DNA from: Dentipellis sp. KUC8613
Lineage: Eukaryota; Basidiomycota; Agaricomycetes; Russulales; Hericiaceae
Direction of reading: 5' to 3'
Length of the DNA stretch: 64,000 nucleotides
Assembly: GCA_002286715.1 (NCBI GenBank)
Contig: NSJX01000020.1
Location: 381,873-445,872 of the forward strand
Position numbers and translations under genes: made by a program. Numbering within the stretch: position 1 is the first letter of the stretch; every line of letters starts with the position of its first letter. Shown here piece by piece: positions 40,611 through 53,200 of the stretch. The notes below the pieces were generated by a model. It saw nothing but the letters and a program-made list of their open reading frames with translations. It was not told the DNA's origin and did not search any database.

Positions 40611-42200
40611 ATGTCAAACGACAATTCCGGACGCACTCTCGGCGGTGGAAGCGGCGACGACCGCCTTCCTGCATCCTGGCAGCGCCCCACCAACTCTGCA
40701 CCGCGCATCGGCCGTGTCGGCGGCTGGAACAGCGGGAACAGTTCGTCCAGGTGCGCCTATCCTCTTCTACCATACATGAAATGTCACCTTATTCTTGATT
40801 CACGGGACAGTAACAGCCGCAGCGGCAGTGGTGGGCCCCGCATTGCGTCCCTGCGCGATCTCGGCGGCTCGAGCGGCGCAGCACCTCCCCTTGGCATGTT
40901 CGGTGGCGGCGGTGCCCCGGGAGGAGGGAGTGACGACGAAGATGAGGGCCCGGAAGGCCAGGAGGGAGAGAACTGGTTCGCGGGAGGCGAGAGGAGGTAC
41001 GTGCGGCCCGCGCCACCCAGCCGTACTTCAGTGCTGATTGTGGATCTATTGCTTTCTGTCTATGCTGGAAAATGCAGCGGGATCAACGTGCAGAATCCGG
41101 ACAGCAACAGGAACGTGCCGGGTGGATCTGTGGTCCGGGATTTGCTGAGGCGGGCGCAGATGTGCGTCGATCTCGTTCGATGGGACGGGACGCTTGACTA
41201 ACATGTGAATGGCATTTCGTAGGGCGGGGCCGCCTCCAGGAGCAGAGGAGCATCCTTCGTCTGGATCCTCGTTCTTCTCGGGCGGCGGACACACGCTTGG
41301 TTCTGACGAGGTCGACAGCACCTTCATTCCCGACCCGAACGCACCTTTGCAGCGTAAGCTCCTTCGTGCATCCTCTCCTCCACGATGCAGAATTTAACAG
41401 AAGCACAGAGGAAGAGGAACAGGAGACCGCGATCCGCCATCTTACGTTCTGGCGCGACGGCTTCAGCATCGAAGACGGCGAGCTCATGCGGTACGACGAC
41501 CCCGCGCACGCGCAAATACTCAACGAGATCAACTCCGGGTACGTCTCCCTCCACTCCATTACACCAGACAAACGCTTACCACGCCCTACAGACGCGCCCC
41601 ACCCTCAATCCTGAACGTGCTCCCCGGCCAGCCCGTCGAAGTGCGCATCACGAAGCGTCTGAACGAGGACTTCGTCCCGCCCGCGCACGCGCCCTCAGCA
41701 CCGTTCGCCGGCTCCGGGCACCGCCTGGGCAGCCCGTTGCCCACCTTCAGCAGTATCGCGGGTGCCAGCGGCAGTGCTCCTGCTGCGTCGAGCAGCACGG
41801 CGCATGCGGAGCCCGATTCGGTTGGGGCAAATACGAAGTTCGAGGTTGACCAGACGAAGCCGACGACGAGTGTCCAGGTTCGGTTGGCGGATGGGACTCG
41901 GTGAGCGCGCTATATGCCAGGCATGAGCGGAAGGCTAATTACAGGTTGTACAGGATGGTGTGCAGAATGAACTTGACGCATACGGTGGGAGATATCCGGA
42001 ACTTCATCAATGCGTGAGCGTTGTATCTGACTTTTGTTATTGACTTGCGACTGAAATACACGCGCAGCTCGAGGCCGGAGAATCTGTCGCGGGCGTACAC
42101 CATCAACACGACGTTCCCGAACCGGGTTCTGGACGACAACTCCGCGACGATCGAGAGTGCGGGGCTGGCGAACAGCGTCGTCTTGCAGCGGTGGGCGTAG
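40611..42200 (+). CDS. SHP1: p47/Shp1-type UBX protein (SEP and UBX domains), Cdc48 cofactor
   Basis: Eight exons: 40611-40750, 40811-40996, 41078-41161, 41223-41353, 41391-41538, 41592-41900, 41945-42013 and 42068-42200. They give 399 residues. Residues 1-120 are Gly/Ser-rich with an acidic stretch and [15 protein letters not shown], as in p47. The SEP domain follows ([36 protein letters not shown]). A linker leads to the UBX domain ([60 protein letters not shown]), ending NSVVLQRWA. The loop contains F-P-N-R in place of the canonical F-P-R, as seen in some family members. It recruits Cdc48/p97 for membrane fusion and protein phosphatase 1 regulation. A UBA domain at the N-terminus is not visible here. 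Confidence 0.92.
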
Positions 42201-42362
42201 AAAGCGGAAATGAAACGCGGACCTGAAGTTCTTGGGGGGCTTGTATTCTCTTCTGCCGGCTGCTGTATTTTCTCTCATTGGCGTTAGCAAGCAAGTGTAG
42301 ATCTATTTCGAAAGCATGGTCTATAGCGATGATACTGTATACGTGAACGAAGAGTGCGTGAA

Positions 42363-43765
42363 TTATAGGTGATAGTCCGTCAGCCCCGGCGCCTTCATCT
42401 TCCATATCCTCTGCGGGTTCATGTCCAGGGAGCCATGGTCGCCGAACTGCACCCACGGCTCGTCGCCCGGCTTTTCTGGGTTCTGGAACTTGACGCTGTG
42501 TTTCTGCTCCATTCATCAGCTACATGCAGTACACAGACCAAAACAGACGTTCGACGTACGATTCCGAGAGACAGATGGATCCCCCGCGGCGTGTCCGTAT
42601 ACCTGCTCAACTCGTCCGCGCTCGCGCCGTCCTCGAGCTTGCGGATGTTCGCGGCGACGACCTCGGCCTGCTGCATCGCGGGGCGCGCTGCCTTCGCGTG
42701 CGTCGTGTCCGCGACGTCGCCGAGCGCGAAGACGTGCGGGTACGCGGGGTCGGCGATCTGCAGCGTGCGCTGCACGGCGATGTATCCGCGCTCGGTGATC
42801 GACGCGGGCGAGAGCGTCTTCAGCGGCGCGGAGAGGGGCGTCTGGCCGACGGCCATGATCTGTCGGTCCGGTCAGCGTCCTGCGTGTGCAGGCTTATCAT
42901 ATCTAGATAATACGAGATGGGTGCGTACGGCGAAGTCGGACGGGATGCGCTTCCCGCTGAGCGTCTCGACTTCGAAGGAGGAGCCGTCCGTCGGGAACCC
43001 GCCTTCGGGGACCTTGACGCGCTCCTCGAGGAGCACGGTGATGCCGAGCTCCTTGCAGCGGTCCGCGACGATCTGCTGCAGCTTTGGGTGGAAGTGGTGC
43101 ATCAGGCCTGCGTGCGGGTGGATCAGCGTGACCGACTTCGCGGGGTAATATTCCTTGATGTCCGTCGCGAGCTCTGTGCAGATACGTATCCCCATGAGCA
43201 TCATAACGTGCGGAAAAGGAAAAGGATGCGTACGGACGCCGTTCGCGCCGCCGCCGACGATGACGATGTTCTGCGCGCGCGCGACGTGCTTCTGGTGGTC
43301 CTGGAAGTACGCGATGCCGTCCGCCTTGCCCTCCGTGTGCAGCGAGCCGGGCGGCGTGAGCGTCGTCCCGGTCGCGAGCACGAGGTAGTCGTACGGCACG
43401 GGGTCCTCGCGGTCGAGCAGGACGCGGTCGGGGTGCACCTCGGTCGCGCGCGCGCGCACGACGGACACGGCGCCCTGCGGGAGGTGCGCGAACATCGTCG
43501 TGTACGGGATGAAGGCGTGGTGCTCGAAGCCGGGCACGACGGCGTAGCGCGGGAACGCGAAGAGGTGCTGGAAGTGCGAGTTCTTCTCGATGAGCACCGT
43601 GCGGTGCGTGGCGTGCATCTTTGCCGCGATCAGCTCTGCGGCCTTCGTGCCTACCAATGCAATGAGTCGGGATTGTGGAGGCTAGTATGTGCATTGCAGA
43701 CGCGACGCACCGACGTAGCTGCCGCCGATGACGACGATGTTTTTCTTCTCTGGAGTCTGCGACAT
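42363..43765 (-). CDS. AIF/FSP1-like FAD-dependent oxidoreductase
   Basis: Five exons: 43765-43711, 43650-43234, 43173-42929, 42859-42560 and 42503-42363. They give 385 residues. FAD-binding motif NIVVIGGSYVGTKAAELIAA is at residues 9-28, ATG-type motif YDYLVLATGTTLTPPG follows, and the NAD(P)-binding motif is NIVIVGGGANGVQLATDIK. The second FAD contact reads PHVFALGDVADT. Length and layout match AIFM2/FSP1 and fungal AIF-like NADH:quinone oxidoreductases. The cellular role is inferred only: electron transfer to quinones, possibly linked to cell death or antioxidant defence. There is no mitochondrial presequence and no C-terminal membrane helix. Two iron-type GATA sites lie about 290-350 bp upstream. 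Confidence 0.85.
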
Positions 43766-44051
43766 GGCGGCGTTGGTGAAGGAGAAGGACCTGCGGATGA
43801 ACGAGTGGCTCTGTATGTTACGGAGTTGTCTGCCCAGCGGAACCATCATGGTCACCTTTATACTGCGGGCGGCTTGCTAAGTCGAGTAGTCCGTCGCGCT
43901 GAATATGTACCTGCTATCCCCCGCACTTACATAGGAGCTAATAGTCATGCCGCGAGCAGACGCGTCGCGTTGTTTCAGGGCGCCTCGTTGATGGTAAAAT
44001 AAGAGGTGGATGTGCTGCGCAGTGCGCCCGTCGGCCAGCTCGTCGGATCTT

Positions 44052-44060
44052 ATCAGATAA
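44052..44060 (+). promoter_or_regulatory. ATCWGATAA GATA-factor site 1
   Basis: Exact ATCAGATAA. ATCWGATAA is the published consensus of fungal iron-responsive GATA repressors (Urbs1/SreA/Fep1 group). It lies 287 bp upstream of the AIF-like ATG. Confidence 0.5.
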
Positions 44061-44108
44061 CACACGGGCTGTCGGGGGCTTGTGATTGGCTGGTGCTTGC
44101 TCTGCATC

Positions 44109-44117
44109 TTATCTGAT
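44109..44117 (-). promoter_or_regulatory. ATCWGATAA GATA-factor site 2
   Basis: Exact ATCAGATAA on the minus strand, 48 bp beyond site 1 and in opposite orientation. An ATTGG (CCAAT-box complement) lies between the two at about 44085-44089. Confidence 0.5.
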
Positions 44118-44289
44118 ACACACAATGACTGAGAGCGCGTCAGCAGAATGACGAAGCGCTTAAAGGCACGGCTGCGAAGGTGGGTCCATTCACATTGAAA
44201 ACAGCAAGTTCGTTCTTAGATCAAGATACCCCGAACATACATCATTGAACAGCCTAAGAACAGTGCCGAGCGCGCAGTATACTTCAAAA

Positions 44290-45435
44290 TTAAATACTCG
44301 CGGGCGTGCAACCTGAGATGCTCGTGAGCTGCGACGGGCAGTTGACCTGCTCGTACGTGATTCCCCTGTCAGCGTTCTGTCAGCCCCATCGTGTCTTATA
44401 AACTTTCGCAGGATGACATACCATTCGTTGACATCGCCGCCAGCCCTGCGAAAACATTGTCAGAGCCCTAGAGGGTGACATGAGGAGAAAACGTACCATT
44501 GCCAGCGCCAGTGGCAGCCTGCCTGGAGGTTCGACGGAAGCTCCGAGCATTCCGCGTCTGACGAGACGCCGCCGTATTGACGGCCCCAGCCTTGCTGCGG
44601 TGCGCCATACTGAGCCGTGCAGGCGTTATAATCTAACCGCCGGTTAGAACCCACGGAGTCAATCAACAGAGTCAGCTGAAATTGGGGGATACTGCGCACC
44701 TCCGACTCCGCCACCGGGAGTCTACGTCATGGACACAATTCTTCAAAAAATTTATTCGCCTGAAGGTAGATAAAAGGTACGCACGTAGATGTCGAAATCG
44801 GTCTCGGTAATACCTGTTGAACATCAGACCAGCTGCTCACAAGAAGATGGAAGAAGATGGACATACCGCCGGCATTAATAGCCTGGACGATCATCGACTT
44901 GCCAGCACCAGCACCCGAGGTCCACGTGAACTGGTAGCACTTGCAGCCTATAAACCGTCCGATGAGCTCATGACCCGCGGAAGAACCGTACCACTAATAC
45001 TCACAGCTGTCCGTCGCGGTGTTGCCGTGTCCGGCGAAGCCGTACGAGAGTGTGTCGCTCACGATGATGGGCTGGTACGTCGAGCACGAGAATGCGAGGT
45101 TGGTGGCGCCGTTGGCGAAGCAGGCGTTCGTGGCGCCCGCGGAGGCGGCGCCGTTCGACTGGCTGCAGGACTTGACAGGGCCGGTTGCGCCTGGGTACAG
45201 ACAAAGATTAATATTCTTGAATTCTACATCGACTACCATGGCCGTACCTGGAGAGAGGTTGGACGTGTAGCCGCAGGCGGGTTCACAACTGTTACGAAGA
45301 TGAGAAGGTCGGGAGGACTTGGACACCGGTGAATAATTACCAGTCCCATGTCGTAGTCGTGGTCCCGGTCGTCTGAGCGAGAGCGACCGAGAGGAAACCA
45401 AGTGTAGCCACGAGTGTAGCTCGAATAGAGACCAT
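44290..45435 (-). CDS. Secreted endoglucanase, glycoside hydrolase family 45
   Basis: Multi-exon gene of about 210-220 residues that cleaves internal beta-1,4 bonds of cellulose. A signal peptide (MVSIRATLVATLGFLSVALA) is followed by TTGTTTTTWDCCEPACGY. Conserved blocks are DTLSYGFAGHGNTATDSCE, CYQFTWTSGAGAGKSMIVQA, TDFDIYVPGGGVG joined by an intron to DYNACTAQYGAPQQGWGRQY, then CSELPSNLQAGCHWRWQW and VNCPSQLTSISGC. This is the small single-domain type known from wood-decay basidiomycetes; there is no cellulose-binding module. At least seven short introns interrupt it, several placed next to cysteine codons. Exact boundaries of the last three exons were not fixed. Stop TAA is at 44292-44290. 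Confidence 0.88.
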
Positions 45436-46730
45436 GTTAGAGCTAGTTGGCGACATCGCTCGATGCTCTTGCGCAATTTATATCCCGTTGGTGAATATTC
45501 AGTGTGGCATGTCGACGGTCAGGAGATGAAAGGAAAATGTACCCCGAGCATTACCCTCAGGAATATCCGTGTAACACCTCATGTGGTGTGCAAGGAATAA
45601 GTAAAGAAGTCAGAGAGGAAGGCTGAAGAGCGTGATGCAGCTCCACAACACGGTGGTGTGACTTGTCCTTGCGGCTGAGCGGCTTCATGTCTCCAGCTTC
45701 ATGTAGCGTGGTAGGATCCGTGCATTCGCCGAGGAACGAGTGAAGCGTACATCTGGGGTCAATTTTCCAACAGCCAGCAACGTGCCAGAAGCAACGGTGG
45801 GGCAACCGTTGGGGTCGAAGGAGAAGAGCAGTAAATGGGATTTGCCGGTTCAGAGATGTTGAAATTCGGGAAGCGCCGGTGCACGGGCGAGTAGCTACAT
45901 GAGCTACGAAGACAGTCTTCAATGGAAGCAATAGTAGGGTAGATCATGAGCTTCTCGGATGTTGCGAAGGACGAGACCTGCTGATTCGTAGCGCACCGAG
46001 GAACAGACGACGTTGAACCGGAAGTCACTTCCGGCGGCTATATGCAAAGTGATGAAGGAAAAATGGATGTAAAGAGGGAAAGCGAGATACATATGAGGAC
46101 TAACAGTTGTTGGTGATGATGGTGCGAACAGGATAAATTAGGAGATTGAAGTCGAGACATGGTTGTGCAGGAAGGTATCCATAATAAAACAAAAAAGCAG
46201 TGCAAGCCGTTGGCGGCGAGTACACTAATCCCTACTTGAGAAAGGGTTTTCTTCGTTTTCGACTTGCGAGGGATATGGTCCAGTTGACCAGATGGAATTT
46301 CGCAGATTCCGTCCTGCGGAGGTTTGTTGGATACCACGTGAAGAAAGGTGCTATTCATGCTTGTTCGTGTGTATTGAATCTATTCACAAAATCGTTTCTA
46401 GAATCAGTAACTTTTTTTTCAGATACCGATTCAAGCTGTAGAGGTATCTCGAGGTTAGCTTCGAGAGAAACGCTGCACAAGAGACAAACGGAGACGACGC
46501 GAGGACATCACGTGACGGGCCTGCCCTAAAGCGGAGAGATCGGGCGCCATCTTTTTTCTCTTGCCCACAGCACCGAGAGCGTCGACGACGACGGCGGCGG
46601 ATCAAAATATATTACCCTACCCGCCCGACACGACTTACGACTTGTACATCTACGCTGTACAAGTATAGATCTCTGGTAAGTTCGCTCTACAACTTCTCTG
46701 TGATGACGGCTGAACCCTGGGACAGACATC
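45436..46730. other. Intergenic between GH45 and eIF3a
   Basis: 1.3 kb divergent spacer serving two promoters. A pyrimidine-rich stretch and T9 tract near 46411-46419 and short frames are the only content. No gene is supported. Confidence 0.5.
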
Positions 46731-49700
46731 ATGGCACCGTTGACAAAACCCGAAACAATCCTCAAGCAGGCCGAGGGCCTCATCTCCGTCGGACAGACGC
46801 ATGCGGCCCTCCAATCCCTCACGGAGATGTTCTCCACAAAACGATTCCGCTCGACCCCGCTCGCCTCGCTCGAGCCCATCATGCTGCGCTTTGTCGAGCT
46901 CTGCGTCGACATGCGCAAGGGCCGCATCGCGAAGGAGGGCCTCATGCAGTACAAGAACATCGCGCAAAATACGAGCGTCAGCTCCATCGAGGTCGTCATC
47001 CAGCGTTTCGTAAACCTGGCGGATGCGAAGGTGCAGGAGGCGCAGGAGAAGGCGGAGAAGGCGGTTGCGGACGCGGTGGCGGATGTGGACGATTTGGAGG
47101 CTACGGAGACGCCGGAGAGTATCCTGCTTGGTGCCGTTAGCGGTGACCAGAGCAAGGATCGGACGGACAGGGCTTTGGTTACCCCTTGGTTGAAGTTCCT
47201 TTGGGAGAGCTACCGGACTGCATTGGAGACGCTCAAGAATAACGCCCGCTTAGAGGGCATTTACCAGGTGAGTCATCTTCAAGTGCTTTCCGATGCTCAT
47301 CTTAATGCAATTTCCACAGTCAATTGCCCAACAAGCTTTCAAATTCTGCTTGAAGCACCAGCGTAAAGTCGAATTCCGCAGGCTGTGCGAGACGCTGCGT
47401 CTGCACCTCGGCAACGTCGCAAAATACTCCCACCAGCCCCATGCTATCAACCTTCAGGACCCGGAGACCCTGCAGCGACATCTTGATACCCGTTTCGCGC
47501 AACTCAATACCTCCGTCGAGCTCGAGCTCTGGCAGGAAGCGTTCCGGTCCGTCGAGGATGTGCACAATCTGCTCACCATGGCGAAGAAGGCGCCCCGCCC
47601 CGCGATGATGGCCAACTACTACGAGAAGCTGACCAGGATTTTCTTGATGAGCGGCAATGCACTATACCACGCTGCTGCATGGGGTAAGTACTACGCTATC
47701 GTCACCGCTATCGGTGGCAAGTCGGAGGAGGAGATGCAAAAGCTTGCCGGGCAAGTGCTTGTCGCCACGCTTGCGGTCCCCGTTGGTCAGAAGTCAGAGG
47801 AGAGCAGCGAGGAGCTCCGCGGAAAGGGTGCGAGGCTGACGTCCTTGCTTGGATTGTCCCGCACACCCACCCGTAGCGGCCTGCTCAAGACTGCCGTAAG
47901 TTATTACGTCTCTATGATCGGTTTTCAGTGGCTTCATGACCTCCTCAGCTTTCGCGCAATGCCCTGAAACTCGCACCCGAGACGCTGCGGTCGCTGTACA
48001 GCATCCTCGAAGTGACCTTCGATCCCTTGACGCTCTGCTCCGCCGTTGCCCCCCTCCTTTCGTCCTTATCGAAGGATGAGCTCTACGCGCCCTACATCCC
48101 GCTTCTCCAGCGTGCGCTGCTCTCCCGGCTGCTCTCCCAGCTCTCCCAGGTCTACTCGTCCATCAAGATGACCAACCTCCTCGAGCTCCTCCAGCCCCTG
48201 CGCGACGCGGCCGCCGACGGCGCGGGCGACGCCACCATCTACGGCGAGGAGCAAATCGAGGCGTACATCATGGGCTACGCGCACGCGGGCGACCTCAACG
48301 TCCGCGTCGACCACGCCGAGGGCAGCATCGCGTTCGTCGACGACGCGTTCGGCGTGAACGACGACGTCGCGTCGACGTCCGCCGCGCACGAGAGCGCCGT
48401 ACAGGCGTCCGCGTCGACGGTGATCAGCTCGCGCCTGAGCGGCATCGCGACGACGCTGCACCACGCGCTCGCCGTGCTCGAGCCCGCGCCACTGCCCGCG
48501 CCCGAGGAGCAGCAGGCGCAGTTCGCCGCGCTCGTCGCGGCCGCGCAGGCCGAGCGCAAGGCGCTGCAGCTGCGCCGCGCGATCGTCGCGCGCCGCCGCG
48601 AGCTGCTGTCTGAGCTGTCTGTGCGCAAGGAGAAGGAGGAGGCGAGCCGCCGCGCAGAGCTGCACAGGCGCGAGCGCGAGCAGGAGCAGCACAAGGCGCT
48701 TGAGGACGTGCGGAGGCGGGAGATGGAGCGCGCGAAGCGCGAGATTGAGACCATCCGGAACGAGGAGGCGAGGAAGCTCGCGCAGAGTCTCAAGGAGCGG
48801 GGCAACCTCAAGGTCGACATCAACGTAGGTTTTCTTTTTCTTTCTCCGGAATGGCGCAGGTTCAAAGCTGATGCTGGGTTATGCAGGACATGGAGAACCT
48901 CAACACGGACAACCTCATGCGCCTGCAGGTCGAGCAGCTGGAGAAGGAGAAGAAGGAGCGCGAGGAGCGCCTGCGCGTGATCACGAAGCGGATCGACCAC
49001 ATCGAGCGCGCGTACCGCAAGGAGGAGCGGCCGCTGCTCGCGAAGGACTACGAGCAGCAGCAGGCGAGCGACCGCAAGATCTTCGAGGTGACGCAGACCG
49101 CGCGCATCGAGGGCGCGCGGCTCGCGCACCAGCAGGACCTCGAGACGAAGCAGCGCCTGTCGCGCATGATGTCCGAGTACGAGGCGCGCAAGGCGCTCAT
49201 CATCCAGAAGCGCGGCGCCGACTTCGAGAAGAAGCGCCAGGCCGCGCTCAGCAAGATCGAGCAGGAGAAGGCCAAGCGGCGCGCGGCGGTCCTCAAGGAG
49301 CGGGAGGAGGAGAGGCGCCAGAGGGAAGAGGAGGAGCGCATCCGCCGCGAACAAGAGGAAGAGGAGCAGCGTCTGGAAGAAGGTTCGTTCTCGCCTCGTC
49401 TCTTACTTCTCTTACCGTGTACTGACATGAGCGCACCACAGAGCGTCTCGCAGAGCAGGAGCGTCTGCGTGCGGAGGAAGAGGCCGCCAGGGCAGCCATT
49501 GAAGCCAAGAAGCGCGAAGAAGAGGAGAAGCTGGCCACCGCGCGCAAGGAACGCGAGGCACAGCGCCTGGCCGATCTCGAAGCCGTCCGCCTGCGCGAGC
49601 AGCGCGAGGAAGAGGCTCTGCGCCGACAGGAGGCCCGTGCGGCGGAGCGCAAGGCCGCCGCTGCCGGTGGAGGTGGAGGTGACGTCTGGAGGCGTCCTGG

Positions 49701-49986
49701 CTCTAACGCACCGCCCGCGCGTGCGAGCGCCACCCCGCCGCCGCGGTCAGACAGCCCTGGACCCCCGAAGTTCCGTCCTGCCGCCGCCGCCGGTGGTGGA
49801 TGGAGAGCAAGGGAGCAGGCGAGGTTGGCTGGCGGCGGTGCTGCACCTGCCGCTGCACCCGCACGCCCGGCATCCCCCGCGACACCTCCGGCGCCCGCTG
49901 CGCGGGACGAGCCCAAAGCAGACGACGACGGTTTCCAGCCCGCGAAAAATGTATGGCGCCCATCGAGGCTGCGGGGGAAGCAGTAG
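46731..49986 (+). CDS. TIF32: Translation initiation factor eIF3 subunit A
   Basis: Five exons: 46731-47267, 47320-47895, 47949-48824, 48887-49382 and 49442-49986. They give 1009 residues. eIF3a is the scaffold of eIF3, joining the 40S subunit, mRNA and other initiation factors. The N-terminus MAPLTKPETILKQAEGLISV and KRFRSTPLASLEPIMLRFVE is diagnostic. An alpha-solenoid leads into the PCI domain (about residues 330-510, including LSRLLSQLSQVYSSIKMTNL). From about residue 560 the protein is a long Arg/Glu/Lys/Gln coiled coil, the spectrin-like region. The C-terminus is Pro/Ala/Gly-rich with GDVWRRPG, GGGWRAREQ and DDGFQPAKNVWRPSRLRGKQ, matching fungal eIF3a tails. The GC content of exons 3-5 is very high. 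Confidence 0.95.
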
Positions 49987-50239
49987 TCGCACAGTGTGGA
50001 CCGATTTTCCTACGTCTATGTTTTCCATACGCCTAGCGCCTGTATGCTTCCCATGTCGAAATCTCATTCAAACATTCAGATCGCCCCCGCTGCTCCGATT
50101 CGCGATGTGTGGTGGTATATATGTGCAACAGTGAGTGTAATACAGATGCAGTCTAAGTACGAAGATACGAAAATTACTAGCAATTGTCCCATTAGTCCGA
50201 GCGCGCGAAGGAATAAATGAGTGAGGGGGTACAACATGA

Positions 50240-53200
50240 TCATTGTTTGGCTTCCTCTTCCGCTGCCGCCTTCAACCTGTCCTCTTCCTCCACCTTCAAC
50301 ATTACCTCTGAAAATGGATCGTGAGCTGTGTGGATTTGATAAGAAGGGCTTGTACTTACTCCCCCATGCTGAGTTGCGCATCGACCTTACAACAGCGCTG
50401 TCATCTCCCTCTTGGAAGAACGTATCGCCAGTAGGCGATAGCTCGCGTCTGGAAGTAATATTGAGTATATGCCGAATAACAAACACAGTTCCAGGGACTC
50501 ACGTGAATCGCTTGCCTAGATCCGTCGACAGCATGCTTGTTGTGCGACTCCTACGCAAGTCTGCGGCAGACCGTGGACTGCCAGCAGCCGTCGTGAGACT
50601 TCTGTGCAGATCTTGTGAACGCGGGCTTCCGGGGGTCAAAGACTGATCCGTCGTATCGAAGAACAGTCTTTCCCGTGGAGAATCCATGACACTGGACGGA
50701 CTGAGTGACAGTCGCCTTGCTGTTGTGATGTCGATGTCGTCAGTCGGTGTCGGAGTGGCGGGCAAAGTGTCAACAACAATAGCCGGGATCGTAGACGGCA
50801 TCACTGTAGAACAAATCAGAAAGCAGTGGGCACAAATTGCAAAAACACGTACTGTCTTCAAGGGCAGCGCGGCGGAACGTCTCCCGCTCTGCCAAGAAGC
50901 GACGCCGGTAAGCTATTGTTTTCAACAAGGACCGCACGCGATCCAAGTTTACCAGATCCGTGACAAGCTTGTTCGTCTCGTTACGAATAGCCAGGTCTTT
51001 GATACTGGAAAAGAAATGAGCAATGAGGAAGTATTACAGAGAAGATGTACGCACACTAAAGCGTCTTCGTCGACGATCAGTTTGTGGTGTGCAAGGAGTC
51101 GCAGCATATGAGTGAACGATATGCCCTTCCCAGGTTGCTGGGTCAGCATGGCTTCATGATACAGTCGGCTGTAGATATTTCGACGCTTTCCAATGACGGG
51201 AGAGCTGATGGTGTCAAGTGCGGCGTTCAGCTTCCTGACGTCCAGGCCGGTTGACAACCTCGACTCCTCGCTGTTGTTGTAGATGGAATCACCGTCTAGC
51301 TTGGCGATAGCTAGGAGTCTGGCGACACTAGACTCCGCGGGGTATATTCGAACTTCGAAAATGCCACTCAATTTCTGTGCAGACATATTGTGAATAGCAG
51401 TTGGGGCACAAAGATAGTAGTTAGACTTACAGAAAAGAAGGCGCCGAACCGATGGCGTTCCAAGAATCCGGTCCTGTGGTTTGCGTATTGAGCCCAAACC
51501 TTTTTAAAGGCACGCATCTCCTCTCGTGTGACAGCCTTGCTCCCGCCTGTGATCTGGAAAACGTAAGAAAAGTTCTCGACCACCACACCTGCAATATTTG
51601 TTAATAGGCGAGTCGGGCAGAGGATAAAACATCGATGCTCGTACCAGTGAACATGTTGACGAAGATGTACTAGAAGAAAGCGTCAGTCGAGAGTAGAGAG
51701 CACGATATAATATGAAACGAACCATGCTCAGCAGATTCCACGCAATGAACAGTGTGAAAGCCCATCCGACGCTCCCGCAATCAGAGTCAGGTTCGGTGTC
51801 CGTTGGATTTGTACACCTGGGGAAAACGGTCGCACTGAAACCGAGTTAGCTTGGCAACAATCGTGAAAGGAAAGTTCACTGACTAGTCATGCATATATTG
51901 ATTCCACCCCTCTCTGCACCGCACGTTAGTGAATGCTAAAGATCACGAAAAATTGGACTCACCCAGAGCTCATGAAAGCCAACATCACGAGCGCATTCCC
52001 CATGGACGAGTAATTTTGGTTTCGGCCCTCACCAGAGAACCATTTCGTCATACTGAAAACCTCCACAAACATAATCGCAAAGAACACGAAAAGAGCAAGC
52101 CACAGGGAAAGCAAACTTAAAATAACGGGAAGACTGGCACTGCGAGCGAAGAGTTAGTCTCAGACAAAATCGATCGAATCCAAAGCACTTACACTGCGGT
52201 CTTGAATAATTTATTGAGATTGTTCATCCGTTGGACCAATTTAAAGGCGATGCTGACAAGGAACAACTTCTCCAACTGGTCGATCGCATACCCGTTCACG
52301 CCCACGCGAACGGATACGGTCGTTATGAGGCTACCCGTAGCCACGATAACGTCGTAAATATTCCACCCATTGGCGCGGAAACTGCGCCACCCAAGCCCAT
52401 AGAAGCGAATGGTGATGTCGAGGATATACATGCACGTGAGAAAGAGGAAGAATCCGTCTATGGCGTAATAAAATCAGAGAATTTCATCTAGCATAAAAGA
52501 AAGGGAACGTACTCCGTATTTGGTCGGCGATCCTGTTAGGGGTGAAAGTTTGGGTCCTGAAATGCTGTCAGTATATTTCTCGGGTCTCAGCAAACATGAG
52601 CCTCACATGAGCGCGACGATGTGCACTGTGAACAGCACAGTCATCATTCGCGACCACCAGCCATGCTTGTTGACAGCTCGCTTGAAGCACCACAACCTCA
52701 CAGACCGCGTCGGGATCGTCTTCGGGCGTTTGGATGGTCTCTGCCGATTGATCAACTTCTGCAGGTCAATCCACTCTCGCTGAGGCTGCGTGAGCAGTGC
52801 CGACCCCGTCTTGGCGCTAGAGTTGCCGATGATGATACTGAGAAGGAATAGCAATGTCAGCAAAGGCAACAATCGAAAAAGCTGTGAGAGACCAACCTAA
52901 CGAAGAGTGTGAGAATCACCACAGCACCGAGCAAGTTGTAGATGAGGAAGAAGATCGCGTTGACCTGCGACGCATTGGTCTCCGGCTGTTGATCAGCGCC
53001 AGTGATGCTAGTAGCAACACCCATAACGTCGATCCAGCCTTCAAGTGACACGATCTCGAACAGAATGAGCAGAGATGCGCGGAAGCTGTCGAATGAGAAC
53101 GTCGTCGAGGGCGAGGGGTTGTCCCACACACGAGGCACGAGGAACGGGAATGCATCGCCGGCAACAGTATTGGTGTACTCATTGATACAGTCTGTTGCCC

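Noticed and set aside
42917..44002. 361-codon plus-strand frame opposite the AIF-like gene
   Set aside because: Antisense shadow of a GC-rich gene; composition is Arg/Asp/Val/Glu-rich with no motif, and the minus strand encodes a clear flavoprotein.
48275..49354. 359-codon minus-strand Leu-rich frame opposite eIF3a
   Set aside because: Complement of the Glu/Arg/Lys coiled-coil codons, which reads as Leu/Ala/Ser by necessity.
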